A DNA stretch of 64,000 bases from Trichobilharzia szidati (GCA_944472155.2 OX235272.1:100632020-100696019); one strand, 5' to 3'. Counted from the stretch's first letter, positions 11,612 through 24,195 are shown. A program made the numbers and translations. Notes: generated by a model not told the origin, from the sequence alone.

Positions 11612-12230
11612 TGTTACTACCAAGACTGACTGGTTGTGGTGTGAACTCAGGAAGCCGAACTTTATCTTCATCCGTATAGTCGTGCAAAACTTCCTAGAGA
11701 CATCCACAATCACAAAACTCTCCAAAAACAGAAAAAAGACAATTATGTGGTTTTATTCTACAATAATGACATCGAAATTACCTCAACAATGACGTTAGGC
11801 AGTTGTGAATTCCCGTTAATTCTCTAAGTGCAAAACAAATACTATAGAACTTAATTAAGTAGTCAAAGTTCAACCGTAAGAAGTACCTTTAGAATCATGA
11901 GGAATATTCCCAACAAGGTAGGATCGAAACTCTGTCCATAAGAACCACACACCAACGCTTTCTACAGACAGTTCAAGGTCAGAACTCTCTTGATTGATTG
12001 CAACAAAATCGCAGTTGCAAGACAACACATTATCAGTATCATGACACACCACAAAGAGAAGCATTAAAATTAGAGAAGTCAACATATGACATGCAGTTGT
12101 CAGAACAATGATATACAGTCTAGGAGACAAATAGATAACAATTAAAAGGTTGGTTGAAAAATCCAAATGAGTACGAATATTGTGATTAGATCGTTGAGGG
12201 AAGATTTTCCAAAACAATTTTTCCGTTACA
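11612..12230. mobile_element. Solo LTR, copy 1
   Basis: 619 bp starting TGTTAC and ending GTTACA, the TG...CA termini with short inverted ends expected of an LTR. It is flanked by a perfect 5-bp duplication CTGAT (11607-11611 and 12231-12235), the usual gypsy/copia integrase size. The body aligns over nearly its full length with 62352-63030, for example AATATTCCCAACAAGGTAGGAT and CAGTCTAGGAGACAAAT in both. No internal coding region adjoins either side, so it is a solo LTR left by LTR-LTR recombination. Orientation undetermined. Confidence 0.85.
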
Positions 12231-12235
12231 CTGAT

Positions 12236-12974
12236 ATTTTATTATGTCACCGTAAAGCCTCATGAAAATTTACCGAAAATGCACATTTACTTGCTGAAAT
12301 CGTGTTCTAGAATTGTCTTAATCAGGATACTTAAATTATGTGTATATGATATCCATATTAATCATGAATATCCCTAGCAAAACATCACGTGATGACTGAT
12401 TTCTGCATTGACGAACCTGAAGTCTTTTTTAGCCTTTTTCTAGCACACCACAGATTATTAGGCAAAATTGTCAACACTTAATTTCTATCGATATTAATTG
12501 TCAGTGAGATAATCTCATGCTAGTGAATTGAGAAAAGCTATTTGACCGGAAACTAATCACAAAGAATAACTTTTTAGATAATCTGCTGACAATTTGTATT
12601 TTAAATAAAAACATCAACAATCCGAAAACACCAGTATATCAACGTCATTTATTTTCCTGTCACGAAACAGGATGAGGTAAATCTGATTGACGTTAACCAC
12701 ACATCTTTAGCAAGAAATTAATCCATCAGTGGTCGTTAACCGTTGTCAGTTTTGGTTTGAAAACCGACACTAAAATTATCAGTAGGCTTTCTACAATTTC
12801 AGTTGGCACAAATTACTGTGAAGAGTGAAATAAACTTCAGTATAGGTTTTTATTATGCACCTAAAAATAGGCTGACTAACAGCACTTCTTCTAGCGGGTT
12901 AAACTGTTAAGATTTACTCTTCTGGTATACATGCTGAAAGTTTCATCAATATTATATTATTCACTTTTTTATTC
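12236..12974. other. No recognisable feature
   Basis: AT-rich, nothing recognised. Confidence 0.35.
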
Positions 12975-13205
12975 GTTCGCGTTCCCAGTGCAACATAGAG
13001 CCTCAAGCTGGATGCTTGAAGTTTCAGTATCAGTGGTGTTTATTTTTACGTGATGGTGGTGCTAGCCTCATGCCCAATCTTCCCTCTTTACCAGTCTTAT
13101 TACTGACCCAACACGATAAAGCAGCGCATCATCGGGAATCCGAACCTAGTACCCCTGTGTGGTTGGCGAACATTCAGTCGCTATGCCACTGACGCCATTT
13201 TTATC
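12975..13205 (-). mobile_element. tRNA-headed SINE, copy 2
   Basis: Second copy of the family at 6935-7155: shared GTGCTAGCCTCATGCCCAA body and, on the minus strand, a tRNA-like head GTCAGTGGCATAGCGACTGAAT (box A-like). Its box B region (AGGTTCGGATTCCC) is degraded. Confidence 0.65.
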
Positions 13206-13944
13206 AAGGAGTTCCTCAGATGCTCAGGTTTTATTTTCGCCTGAATTTATTTAAGAAACGATGGGTGCTGTTCACAAATTACTAGTTTTCTCTTTTACCT
13301 GAAATAAAATTTTCAGCATACTGTGAAGCAGCTGAGTTTCTATAGCAGCAAATAACTACAAAAGTAATAATTATTTTGTTTAAATCACCTTTAGCCCTTA
13401 CGGGCTTCTGAAATGATACAGGCAAATAATATATCTCTGTTATGTATTAGACTCTATGCATTTTAAATAGAGAGAGAGAGAAATGGTTTGCATCAGGTTT
13501 TTCATTCATACTATAATCCACTGGATATTTGTGGAGTGCTTCTATGTAATTTTAAGGTTGTAAGAGTAATTAATCACCATGGATAACCAGTCTCACGTGT
13601 AGAGGCTTTAGTTTTTCAGACAACTGAGTTTTGTCAACCACATTTGCAGTGTGATTACCAAGCTAGGGGACACAACATAACACTGAACTCTGAATTGACA
13701 TCAGGTGTTTGGCGACAATTGGCAGAAAAACTGGGTAGAATGCTTTCTGCCAGGTGCCTTGAAATGCCTATCAAGTGTAGTGTACGTTTACTGAAGCCAC
13801 AAGGATATACTGACTTCCAGCCTTAGTGATGCTAAAAATACGTTATAGCCTTTGAAACGATACGTGCTATATCCTCCAATTTTTCTTCATATTCTAATTT
13901 TACTCACTTATTCTCAGATTGCATCTGACTGACTGACTGCTTTC
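13206..13944. other. No recognisable gene; short GA repeat
   Basis: Holds a (GA)n run at about 13470-13481. The open frame 13644-13826 has no recognisable motif. Confidence 0.35.
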
Positions 13945-14640
13945 AACTTAGAACTTTGCACAGATGTGCAGCAGTTCGAGTTTGCCACTCTCCTTGCTTG
14001 TAGCACGCAGAGCAAGAGGAGAGAGCAAAGAAAGACTCACTTGAGAGATAATAAACAGAAATATGAGGCAAAAGGAATAGTAATATGCAAAAAATGGAGT
14101 TTTATTGGATATGATAAACCACAAAGAGTGAATACATCTGCGACAGCCATTGACAATAACGATTTCGCGCCATATCACAAACTGTCTTCAGCCATTGATT
14201 TTTAACATCCCGAGGACTCCAACCAGTCAAGAAGTCTACAGCTCCATCCCTTCGTGACTGGTTCGCTTAAACTAACTCTTATGGATTTTATTGCCTGATG
14301 AGGCCATGTTTTGGTTTGACCAGAATGTGCTACCTCTTTTCCAACCTCATCTATTCTATGTCAGTCAGCTAACATTGCTCATCAACGAAGAAGGCGATCG
14401 ACAGCTAGTCATGCACACCTAACACATGCCTCAACCATCTCGATTGATTTCCCTTCCCAACTAACTAGCACTCGACCGATGCCTAACTTCACCTTATTAT
14501 ACCACTACCTAACACACACGAGAGATATAACGCAGACACATTTGATCAAAGACAGCTAGCCAGCCAGCCAGGCATTTCATGTCTCCGTCACAGCCATAAA
14601 GAAGAACGGAGAGAATTGGTGGTCGACAGCCACCTGGATA
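13945..14640 (-). pseudogene. Possible LINE 3'-end relic
   Basis: On the minus strand near 14400-14440 the sequence reads RWLRHVLGV, and near 14300-14345 GQTKTW. Both resemble the conserved C-terminal end of non-LTR retrotransposon ORF2 (W-GH-LRM ... QTKTW). The frame is broken and there is no RT motif. Boundaries are loose. Confidence 0.4.
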
Positions 14641-15387
14641 TCACGTTAACTCCCGATTGTTACCATACATTTCCCGTCAAGTTTTCTTGATTGTGTTATG
14701 TTGTCTTCAAAGTGTGCTCGATATTATGCAAACTACAATTAAAGTTTGATCAACAGCCTCAGTGCAAATGTGACGTTCATTAGTTTCTAAGCGAAATTCT
14801 ATGATTTTTATGCCTCACCTATGCCATTAACACGATCATTTTTGGAGACTGAAGAAGTTTATTGTACTCATCAGTGATTGAAAATCATGGGCATGTATAC
14901 CAACCTAGTCCAAGAATATTTCAATGAATATCCTTTAACAGGAACATATTAGATGATTTTTATTGCATATCAACCAAAATTAGAAGCTCATTAAAAATAT
15001 TTTAAAATGTGGAATTTTTCCTTACTATTTTATGAATAAAATACTAAGCAATAAAATGTGTAGTCTACATTGGCTTTTACAACTTTCACAATAAAGTTGT
15101 AGCGCAAATGGATCACTGGAAACATCTCCAATTAACCAGCAGGTGAACTATTGGAAACTATTTGTTATATACAAACTCCTGCAATTTGTTTGTATTTAAG
15201 GCTTCATGTGTTTCTTCTTATTCATTCTGTTGGTTATGCAGGAAGATAAAAAAAATATCTGTAATAAATAGCAAATGTGTTGAACATACTTTTGTAAAAT
15301 TGCCTAAAACGTAAATGTTAAGAATGATCACATGTATTTCGAATCAAACTAAATTTTCAAGTATTGATTTTTGTAGAAATTTTTCGT
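14641..15387. other. No recognisable feature
   Basis: AT-rich, nothing recognised. Confidence 0.35.
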
Positions 15388-15722
15388 TTGATTGGTTGAA
15401 GGATTTCATCATGAGCTGACATCAGTTAGAGAACCATTGGAAAACCTGCAGGGAGTACTGAGAAGTTTTTTCGTCCTGGTTTGGGACCTTTCGGCAGTAC
15501 GCACCCACCACGGCCGGTTCAAACCCAGGAAATTCTGGTTGCAAGGCTAGCGAGCTCGTAGACAATTAAGCCACTGAAACCTGGTCGAGTCAATGGCCAG
15601 CCCATGAATTCCAGTATCTGCCAATTCATGACATAGCGCAACCACAGCTGTCCAGTACTCCCTGCAGGTTTTCCAATGGTTCCCTAACTGATGTCAGCTC
15701 ATGATGAAATCCTCCAATCAAA
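15388..15722 (-). mobile_element. Hammerhead SINE with inverted tail duplicate
   Basis: On the minus strand: a leader, a tRNA-like head (TTTCAGTGGCTTAATTG as box A, GGGTTTGAACC as box B), a decayed hammerhead (GTACTGCCGAAAGGTCCC...GGACGAAA) and the family tail. The tail (15388-15460) is repeated in inverted orientation at 15648-15722, so the unit is flanked by about 70-bp inverted repeats. The hammerhead core box is broken (CCGAAAG for CTGATGA), so self-cleavage is unlikely. Confidence 0.75.
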
Positions 15723-16150
15723 TTAAATTATTAAACATTCAGCAGAGTAATTTTAAGTTGATGAGAAAATCTTACTTTCATGTTGTTCAAAACACGTTTT
15801 GCTAAACACATTTAAATTCTTTTGATTGATTTTATTACATCAATTTTCATACCAAAATTTTTGGAATGTTATGTTGTCATTGAGGGAATATGCAACACTA
15901 AGAACAACACATTTTTGTCAGTTTTTATTATACCTCTAGCACTGATAGTCTTCTGTAAATTGAGTATTATGTAGTCACTAACTGTAAGCAAAAAGCCTTT
16001 ATACACATGACTGCAATTCAAGGACAATATACTTAGTGAAATAATTGCAAACAAGTTAAGAAAATCAGTTTAAAAACTTTTAATGCTGGCAAACTAAAAG
16101 TCTTATTTACCAGACGACCGATAGTGATTCCACATTTGAAAGAAGAAGTA
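15723..16150. other. No recognisable gene
   Basis: AT-rich; the open frame 15869-16054 (minus) shows no motif. Confidence 0.35.
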
Positions 16151-16500
16151 CTCAGACTAGTAACTTCTAATTGTTTCTAACAATTCAACTACGCTTTTAG
16201 TGGAGTGAGTTATGTTGACCATTGCTCTAGGTACTTGATTTTTCGTGCTCGGGAACATCTTCCAGTGTGGTTGAATAAAGGTATAGTGAGAAACATGAAT
16301 AGCTCGGCTTTGGACCACCTGGTCCAAACTGGCCACAAAGCTAGCCAGAATTGAAGAATTCATCTCCATAATCTATCGGGTACCAATTAAACTGCCAAAC
16401 ACAACTATGTACTGCATACTACAAAAAGTAGGGGCTATTCGCCCTAAACAACCGGTATTTGGTGCAGTCCAGCTACTATTACTGCCCTGGTCAGCCCTCA
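16151..16500 (+). pseudogene. Penelope-like element fragment, GIY-YIG C-terminal half (lineage C)
   Basis: Plus-strand reading gives REHLPVWLNKG followed by SSALDHLVQTGHKAS, the region just after the YIG motif of a PLE endonuclease domain. The same lineage recurs on the minus strand at 61300-61610 (REHLPAWLNKG, LILDHLVETGHKANIEESF). Frameshifts are present and no RT part is attached. Confidence 0.65.
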
Positions 16501-17446
16501 GTAGAGACGCTTAATTTATGAATTTGTATTATTATCTTTCTTAATAATTCTTATATTCAGTGTATTGTTATGTTGATGCTATCGAAGTGTAATCCCTTGG
16601 TATTGTTATTGATTCAATGTTATATAAACAACGTTAATATTGTTAATAACACTGATTCATTCACTATTATGTTTGTATATAAAACTGTAGAAACTGATGA
16701 TGTAGTTACCGAAAAGAATATTGTTTGTTCAGTAGCCATTCAATTGATAATGTTTAAAAATTTCACAGGTGATCACTTCCGGTAAATTTGAGAAGACCTC
16801 GGACAAGTACAATTCACAAACTAACATAAAGGCCCCTGCAAGTTTCTAAGCTTGTGGGGATTCTACAAAAATGCGGATACATGTTGATTTTGCACTTTCT
16901 TAAGTCATAAGAAAAAAACACGTAAACAGCGAAGAAAATTCTCTTTTCGATGATTCATTTTCATAAGCTGCTGTACAACCATAATTATATTTAACTGAGA
17001 AATCATTAGACCAATCAGATACTGGTAAACTTCGGCCTCGAAAAATGCATTATGTAATCTCAGGTGCATCCAAGACGGAATGACTAACTGGAAGTTAGAA
17101 AAGAGGCAGGAACTGTCATGACGTGATAAGTGTGAAATAATGACTAATCAATAAGCTGGTGTAGAATGGACAGGAATTACTGGAAAAGGGATAAAGTGCT
17201 TTTATATAAAATCTGCATAAAACTGCAATGTTATTAATAAACAGTAATAGAATGGTAATAAAATATGGAGATGGAAATAATAATGATAATAAAAAAATAG
17301 AAATAATAATAATAGTAAACTTACATAATAAAAAGAAGCAAGATTATAGTACGAACTTTACTCTTGCCACGGTAGGGCGAGTGAACGCATGTAGGGCTTT
17401 TGAATGCAGATGTCCGATTTCAGATCCTGAATAGACAATGATTCAG
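16501..17446. other. No recognisable gene; AAT-rich tract
   Basis: Short AAT/GATAAT simple repeat around 17275-17325. Open frames 16570-16785 and 17228-17434 show no motif. Confidence 0.35.
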
Positions 17447-17935
17447 CTATTTACTGACAGCGTCTTCCAAGTCCTTTCGTATGATAGTGAGGGACTCTAT
17501 GTAGCACTGTGAAGCATTCATTCGGGGGTGCTCAATAATCAGAGTTGACGAGGTGTTCGAGGATGAAGCTTCTTCTATTCTCCTCTGGTTAGCTAACCAA
17601 GTTGGACAGTGTTCCAGAATACTTTTGTGGACTTGACGTTGTGTACGGCCGATATACTTTTCTGCACACGAGCAAGTAAATTGATAATAACACAATGAGG
17701 TGAACAAAAGTGGTATATTATCTTCAAGGTTAGACTGGATTAACTGTCTGTTCGACAATATGATACGTAAGGTGGCTGTCGGAAATGTCTTCTTCAGACA
17801 TTTAGAAAGGTGGTTTCTAAGAATTTCTGATGCGATGTCACCTTTGAATTCCAGGTTTGTGGAGAGTTTTTTCTTAAGAGAGTTGCAATGTTTAACAACG
17901 GAAGTTTGTCTTTCTTCTATTTGTCAATGAATTTT
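17447..17935 (-). pseudogene. Penelope-like element fragment, GIY-YIG domain (lineage D)
   Basis: The minus-strand frame 17447-17758 contains FTCSCAEKYIGRTQRQVHKSILEH, the CxC plus YIG...R...EH signature of a PLE-linked GIY-YIG endonuclease, then TSSTLIIEHPRMN. Upstream (17760-17935) the frame is broken but continues with text typical of the region before the domain. No RT motifs in this fragment. Confidence 0.7.
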
Positions 17936-18296
17936 GGTAGTTACATGTGAATTCTAAACACATGCTTAATACGCGTCTTACGTAATAATCTAAAACATGA
18001 TGCAATAGAAGACAACAGTTTTATAGATGTATTAGAGATTTAGTTAACTTTTAGAGTTGTAGTGAAGCAATCCGTATATAAAATATTTAACATATCCAAA
18101 TACTCCTTCCTTTTCTTTGGTACCCACAAAGTTAATCGACACTTCATTTCTTGTTTTTTGAAAAATAATTTCTCTTGAAACATTTATTTCTTGATTAGAA
18201 TTAAAAAGAAGCAACAAAAGTTAATAAAGCAGGATTTTATGAATTCATCAAATTTCGGTAGAACTATTCACTGAATACTCTACATAAGAGAATGTG
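17936..18296. other. No recognisable feature
   Basis: AT-rich, nothing recognised. Confidence 0.35.
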
Positions 18297-18420
18297 GGTG
18301 AGTACTGCCGATGATTCCCAAATAAGGACGAAACAGCTGGCTGTCCAGTAATCTGGTGCTGGTTTTCAATGGTCCTCTAAATGATATCAATTCCGGGTCA
18401 AACTCGAATAACAACACGTG
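18297..18420 (+). mobile_element. Hammerhead SINE fragment
   Basis: AGTACTGCCGATGATTCCC, then AAGGACGAAACAGC, a short insertion relative to the consensus, CTGTCCAGTA, and the family tail (TGGTTTTCAATGGTCC). The hammerhead has a C for U in the core box and a disturbed stem III. tRNA-like head missing. Confidence 0.65.
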
Positions 18421-18734
18421 TCAATCTTTTTCAAGTCATGTTCAAATAGACAAGGAGAAGGGAGTATGAAAGCCTAGAATTAAGATAAAATGCATTACGC
18501 TTCAGTTACATTACCTAAACAAACAATCAGTCATTAGAGAATACATCAAGAATTGCAAACTGAATAATTTTATTAGTTATAGTTATAATAATAATGCTGA
18601 AACAAGTTAAGAAAATACTACTGATAAAAGATAGTTTTAAATGAATCATAAATAGTAATAATAAGAGGTAGAATAAAATATAAATAACAATCGTAACAGT
18701 TGGTAAGTAAAACGTATTACCATTGTTGGTTTAG
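18421..18734. other. No recognisable feature
   Basis: AT-rich, nothing recognised. Confidence 0.35.
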
Positions 18735-20150
18735 ATTTATGACCATTTATTTTTGTACACAGAGACCTGGTTTATAAAGTCATGTTGCACAAGCCTCTGC
18801 AATAGTAAGTGTCTTCCTGTTTCTTTGTCTGCTGAGAACACCGAGTGACTTGACAGAGTCGATGTCATATCTTCAGTCCACAAGATGCTTTGTTATTGAG
18901 CTTTTTGGCAGTGTGACTTAAGCTGTTTTCAACCACTTTGGAAAATGCTCCATCATGCAAGTAGACAATCACCTTTCTGTACGACTAATGTATTTGCTGC
19001 CACAAACACACTCAAATTGATATACGCAGTTTGAGGTGTCGAGAACTGTCGATGGTCTTTTCCAGATTGTTGAAGCACGTGCTAGGTGGTGTTAAGAAAA
19101 ACAAGTTTTGCAGCAAAATAAGTTCTCTTGTTAGCTTTATCGAGTCTTCGTTTGACTTCTTCTCGCACATCATCTCCTTTGAATCGTAAATTGATATGGA
19201 CAGATTTCTTCAGAACTGTTTGGATAGTTTTGCAGGGGCTAACTTCTTTAGAGTATTTATTAATGAACTTCTCTGGACAACCATTCTTAGATAAAATAGC
19301 CTTCAAACCTTTTATTTCATGCTCAGTTGTACTGTCAGAACAAATTTTCCGTGTTCTGTTAAACAGTGTTCTGACTAAGTTCTTTTTTACTGGATTGGGA
19401 TAAAGCTGTTAGAATGCATGAAGTGTCCTGTCCATGAAGACTTTCTAAATACAGATCTTTTGGTTGTGCCATCAGTCTTTTTCACTGGAGTAACGTTTGG
19501 GAATTTATTACTGTCATTTCCTTCGTGTTCCGTTTTGAAACTGAAATTAGGATTGCATGAGTTGAATTTTATCAACTTGTCTTCAGCTTCTGATCTGCTT
19601 TCACAAACAATAAAAATATCATCAACATATTTTGAGTGTACGTCCGTTAGTTGTATATGTTGCTGCAAACTACCGGCTTCTAAGCATGACAAGAATAAAT
19701 CTGCAAAAGGTGTTCTCAAACGGCTCCTCATTGCGACACCATCAAATTGACAAAACAGACGTCCATCAAATTAAATTTGGAAATTTTTAGTACATAAAAG
19801 TAAAAATTTCCTCAATTCCGATGTTGGAATGAGTATGTCTTCAGCTTCTCTACATATGAAATCAATAGTCTCAACGACTGGTGCATTTGTGAAGAGTGAG
19901 GTAACATTTAAAGAGACCAGATGCTTATCAGATACACTGAAATCATCAATTTACTTGACAAAAACTGAAATGAATGAGAAACTATGTACATTTCAAAGTT
20001 TCTCTTGAATTAAAAACTTTTCTTACCTGATGTTCATACGTTTTACAGAGCCAATAAATATTGACAAATTCACCGACATCTTTTACCGTACTAAATCTTG
20101 TTGCATATACCATCCTACCAGAGTTGAAATGAGACACCAAGTTTTAAGTG
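18735..20150 (-). pseudogene. Penelope-like element relic, RT plus GIY-YIG (lineage E)
   Basis: Minus strand. 19387-19731 carries RT motif B remnants (MRSRLRTPFADLF, preceded by QFDGVA-like text across a stop), motif C KYVDDIFIV with both catalytic aspartates, and the FSFKTEHEGN...FPNVTPVKK stretch that follows it in PLE RTs. 19082-19306 continues with NGCPEKFINKYSKE and the linker to the endonuclease. 18735-19080 reads, across stops, as the CxC / Y-I-S-R-T GIY-YIG region and the C-terminal LCVQK motif. 19750-20150 shows motif A-like text. It is distinct from the 40-46 kb family and inactivated by several stops and frameshifts. Confidence 0.8.
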
Positions 20151-20900
20151 ACTGTTTCTTTTCCGGATATCTTGTATTAACAATCTAAAATCCTACACAA
20201 ATCGTGGCTGAATTTCTAATGCGAAAAGGTCATTTTTATGTAAGTCGTCCTTTTTTCTTCCCAAGCCTAGAACTTCATTTTACCTTTTTATACAAGTTGT
20301 CCGTATCTTTCTTTTCTATCAAAATTCAGATGACGCTAATAATAACTGACAAGATAAATGCGCCTGATGTATGTTTCACAGAATGTAAAGGCGAATATCT
20401 TATGCAGGATAATGCAGCGTTCTAAAATTTATATACTTGGACACTTTTTGTTTTTGACGCAATCACGTGAATGCAAAATGGTGATGTTTCGTGCTATGCA
20501 ACATAAATAAACTAACATCTTCTGTCACCAGTTTGATAATTTATTAATTCTCTGGAATTAAGCTGTCGCTGTTCACAAGACTTCATATGAAACTTAAATA
20601 AAAGTATTGGTTTGTTGAATAAAGTAAATGTGTTATCTATATCTAAAATATCTAATCAATGCAAAATATAAATACCTACTCTAGAATGTTCACGAGATTT
20701 TTGAATTTTTCGAAATGATTCGTGTAAGTGGATGCAATAGTTTACTTTTGATATTTATAAGTAAAGAGAAGTGATGACATCTAACTTCTGACTGAAAAAA
20801 GAATGAAAACAAAACACTTAGTTGCCCACTGATCCTCAGAAGCCTTAATGACAAGGTCCCGCATCTGACCACTTCTATGTGCAGATATCAGTTCACCTGC
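20151..20900. other. No recognisable gene
   Basis: Open frames at 20204-20425 and 20690-20872 show no recognisable motif. Confidence 0.35.
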
Positions 20901-21235
20901 TGCTGTGGAGCTAGCCAGGTACGTCAGTCGTTAGACGCGCATCCTGTCCAAGAGGATTCAAGAACACTATCCAGCATGGTTGCGAAAAGGCAATAGTGGT
21001 GCAATAACGAGTGCGGTAATTGAATACCTGGTTAACACTGATCATTCCATCTCAAACAAACGCCTCCTTCTAGGTAATCTGCAGAGTCAAGAATAACCTA
21101 TCAAAGGAAATACAGCTTCGTCTTCTTTGTATCGTTGAAGCTCTGGCCATTCACATAGGAAAACCGGAGCTGTGCATACAAAAGACAATTACTCAAACAC
21201 TTCTACTGTCATGGTAACATCCCTTTTGATTTTTG
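20901..21235 (+). pseudogene. Penelope-like element fragment, GIY-YIG C-terminal half (lineage F)
   Basis: Plus-strand reading gives REHYPAWLRKGN-like text (one frame break), ITSAVIEYLVNTDHSI and, near the end, EALAIHIGKPELCIQKT...LLSW, the C-terminal signature of PLE proteins in this window (LCIQKE...LSLPW). No RT part. Confidence 0.65.
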
Positions 21236-21530
21236 ATGACTTCATTTTTTTGTTTGTCTGTTTCTTTGACTGCTTATAATTCTTGTACTCATTTAGAACT
21301 CTTACTTGACTTTGTATTTTCTACTTTGTTCCTTTGTGTATCCTGAGTACAACTCAATCATCCAACTATTTATATTATTATGTAACTCCTTTTTAGCAAC
21401 TGTTTGTGACAACTCATCACCTTTGTCACTACACTAGTTTCATTAGAACCCAATTTTCTTGACCGTTTTTGTATTGCGTAACTCTACCAAAAACTAACTA
21501 ATTTTCATCTGTTTAGTTAAAATAACCATA
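21236..21530. other. No recognisable feature
   Basis: Nothing recognised. Confidence 0.3.
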
Positions 21531-21735
21531 ACCAATTGTACTTTTGTTTGACAAAATTAATGTACACATGCATACAAAATAGCTCATATATATTTGCGAT
21601 TGTACATCTGAGCGTGAATGAATTCACCGAAAAGACACTCTTTGCTAGACTATATGTTTTGTTTTCATTATTGCCTGGATGGGAATTATTCATGAAAAAA
21701 GAATCACCTAAAGATTTATCCATTTCTCAGTAGTT
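21531..21735. repeat. Foldback-family repeat fragment (family F)
   Basis: Shares GAATTCACCGAAAAGA, TTTTGTTTTCATTATTG and TGGATGGGAATT-type stretches with 36390-36500 and with the DNA split by the composite PLE (39580-39642 joined to 46886-46930). Confidence 0.5.
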
Positions 21736-21879
21736 GAAAGACGATGGATTAGAATTCGAAAATTTCGTCTTGAGAGGTAAATTTATTCACATTATAACGT
21801 TAGTCCTCCCATTCTTCTTCAACTTGATGGTAGTACCCTTCTCATTCTTCTGAGAACTTCTTTAATTACTTGTCACTAT

Positions 21880-22240
21880 CTTTATTTCGTTTACAAACAA
21901 AGATGTCATCTATTTAAGTCTACATTTTTCAGTGTGAGTGAAAACGTCATAAAACTCCTCGGACATGCTAACTTCCAAAAATTTGTCTGTCAATCCAGTG
22001 ATGGTGTAGCATTTTCTGGACAAATGTTCAAAACCTTTAGATAAGTCATCCTTAACTTCTGCCTCGATCAGCTGACGTCGAGACCAAGTGCCAATTATTC
22101 GTAAACTAAGTGGTACAAGGAAAAAACTCCAAATGATCAGTGTACAGCCAATACTTGCTAATAAATCGTCCTGACACGCATTCAGGTAAAGTTGAGTGGA
22201 CCACTGATTCTTACATTCACCAAACACAAAATTTCAACTG
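21880..22240 (-). pseudogene. Possible PLE reverse-transcriptase fragment
   Basis: Minus strand, just past the stop of the open frame 21910-22227, the next frame reads IDDIFVCKRN, a PLE-like RT motif C. The open frame itself (105 codons) ends FYDVFTHTEKCRLK, which could be the text before motif C, but the rest is not recognisable. Confidence 0.35.
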
Positions 22241-23739
22241 ACCATGAAACAGCCTGCATATCACAAATTCAGCAAATTAATTGTCAACACAGAAAATGAG
22301 TACCATTCAAATGTTGCGGAGGTAATTTCTCTGCTACTTTCACCATTGTCCTACTTTATTATTATTTGCATGGACTGACCTACAAAAATGCGTTGAAAAA
22401 CAATAAAATTCAGTTGTGGGATAAAACTAAGCTACTTCTAAGTGCGGCTGCTGCACATTTCAGTTTCTTATATCCATTCGGACGAAAGTGGATTCTTAAA
22501 CTCTTTATTACGCATCACATTTAGATGAATTAAAATGGAACCTAATTTACAATGAGACCAGAACATATTACGTATGACTTTTGTAATAATGATGATAATA
22601 TGGCATTATTTCAAACAATATGTGAACACATATATTACAGAAATTTTCAGCGTATTTAGTTCCAAAATATTCCTTCTTAATGCAGGGTTAACTTATAAAG
22701 AAATAATCTGAAGTATATCAAATGACGTAGCGTTGCTGTTTATGAGAATAAAACAAATTCTGTAAGCTTTTCCTCTTCATTTCTTTCAAGAACAGCATAG
22801 AGTCTAGTTGGAAGCCAATTGAATAGGCGCGCAAGTTCAAGTAGCGTTCATATGATACAATTGCACGACTAAAACAACAAGAAATGCAGAAGAGTTCAAG
22901 GATTTTGATGGACGCAAATTCTGGTAGCCTAGTGATTCGAACAGGCAGCCACAGGATATTTTGTGTAACTTATGGATCACATATTGGTTGATGTATTACA
23001 CTGACAATTGAAATTTGTTCAGTCTTGGTCATTTTCCCAACTTCGTCTATCTGAAAATCGAAATCGAAAACTACTTTTAAACTAAGTCCTGCACAATGAA
23101 TGAAAGAAGAAACTTGTGTGTGATTGGAAACCAGTTACGAATTACTGATCTGCTAAAAATTAGTCAAAAAATTATGAATAACAATTGTAAGTTTCAACTG
23201 TGTGAAATACTGCTGAAAGAATAAGCGTTCACTTGGCAGCAAAAATTAATATCTGAGTGGTATGTGAAAATATATAACACTGAGTATCCTTGAATATTTA
23301 AAACATGACGAACACGACCATTCTATTTTCCGATAATACTAAGACGGTTAACTCTGCGAAATGAGTAGTATGTTTGGATAAACAAAATACCCGAATGAGT
23401 CAATGAGGCTCCTAAAATTTCCTTTTAATAAATAAAGCGAAAGAAATGAAAGCATGTTCCTGCAGAATCCAGTATTAATATTATGACTAGTGTTTCTAAA
23501 CATTAGATTCAATAATTTCGGTCTACCACTTAGTGCTTCCAAAAGTAATACTCTTTCTGACATGCATCAGCGTACTAGTCAGAATTTTATTTCTGTTTTT
23601 CTGGGAACAACAGACAGAAAACTTCACTGGGTCCAACAGCTGGACAGTCATTTTAATTGTGACAGGTGAAATTTACCGGCGAATAATTTATTCTGTCCTG
23701 ACAGATTTGTAGCATGCAGTTTAAACACTAATCAATATA
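22241..23739. other. No recognisable feature
   Basis: About 1.5 kb AT-rich DNA. The open frame 23348-23563 (minus) has no motif. Confidence 0.35.
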
Positions 23740-24195
23740 TTCGATGGTTGGAGGTAATAGAGAGGAAGCCTTACCGAAACCTAGATATCATGCTAGTTGG
23801 CACTCACCAGTCCCCAAGCAGTATCTACAACCTTATATAAAGATTCACGTCCCTTCTGAGATTCCAAACCATGTCACCCAGGGCCACCTGCAGTCAGAGA
23901 CGTTATGACTGATGTATTCGGGCTGGCAATTAACCTTCTGTAGGACTGCATTGGTTCGAGTCTCGAAAGGGACATGAATTCCTTCATTCAAGGCTACAGA
24001 CACACCTTGCTGACTGGTGTGTCAACCAGCACGAAAGCTAGGTGGAGTAAGGCTTCCTGGTGATTGCCTCCAATCATTTCATACTAAAAATTCAAAGTAG
24101 ACCGTGATGGCGAGTCACCTAGTGGCATGGTGGCCACATTGCAAACTTGAGCGATTGAATTCAGTCTGAAACAAAGATATGACTAGACACATCAC
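23740..24195. repeat. Composite dispersed repeat, second copy
   Basis: An inverted SINE pair (GATGGTTGGAGGTAAT near 23743, its complement ATTGCCTCCAATCAT near 24060) followed by the short unit that is inverted relative to 255-345 and 27045-27122. Box B-like GGTTCGAGTCTC is at about 23951. Same composite as 240-690, read in the other direction. Confidence 0.6.
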
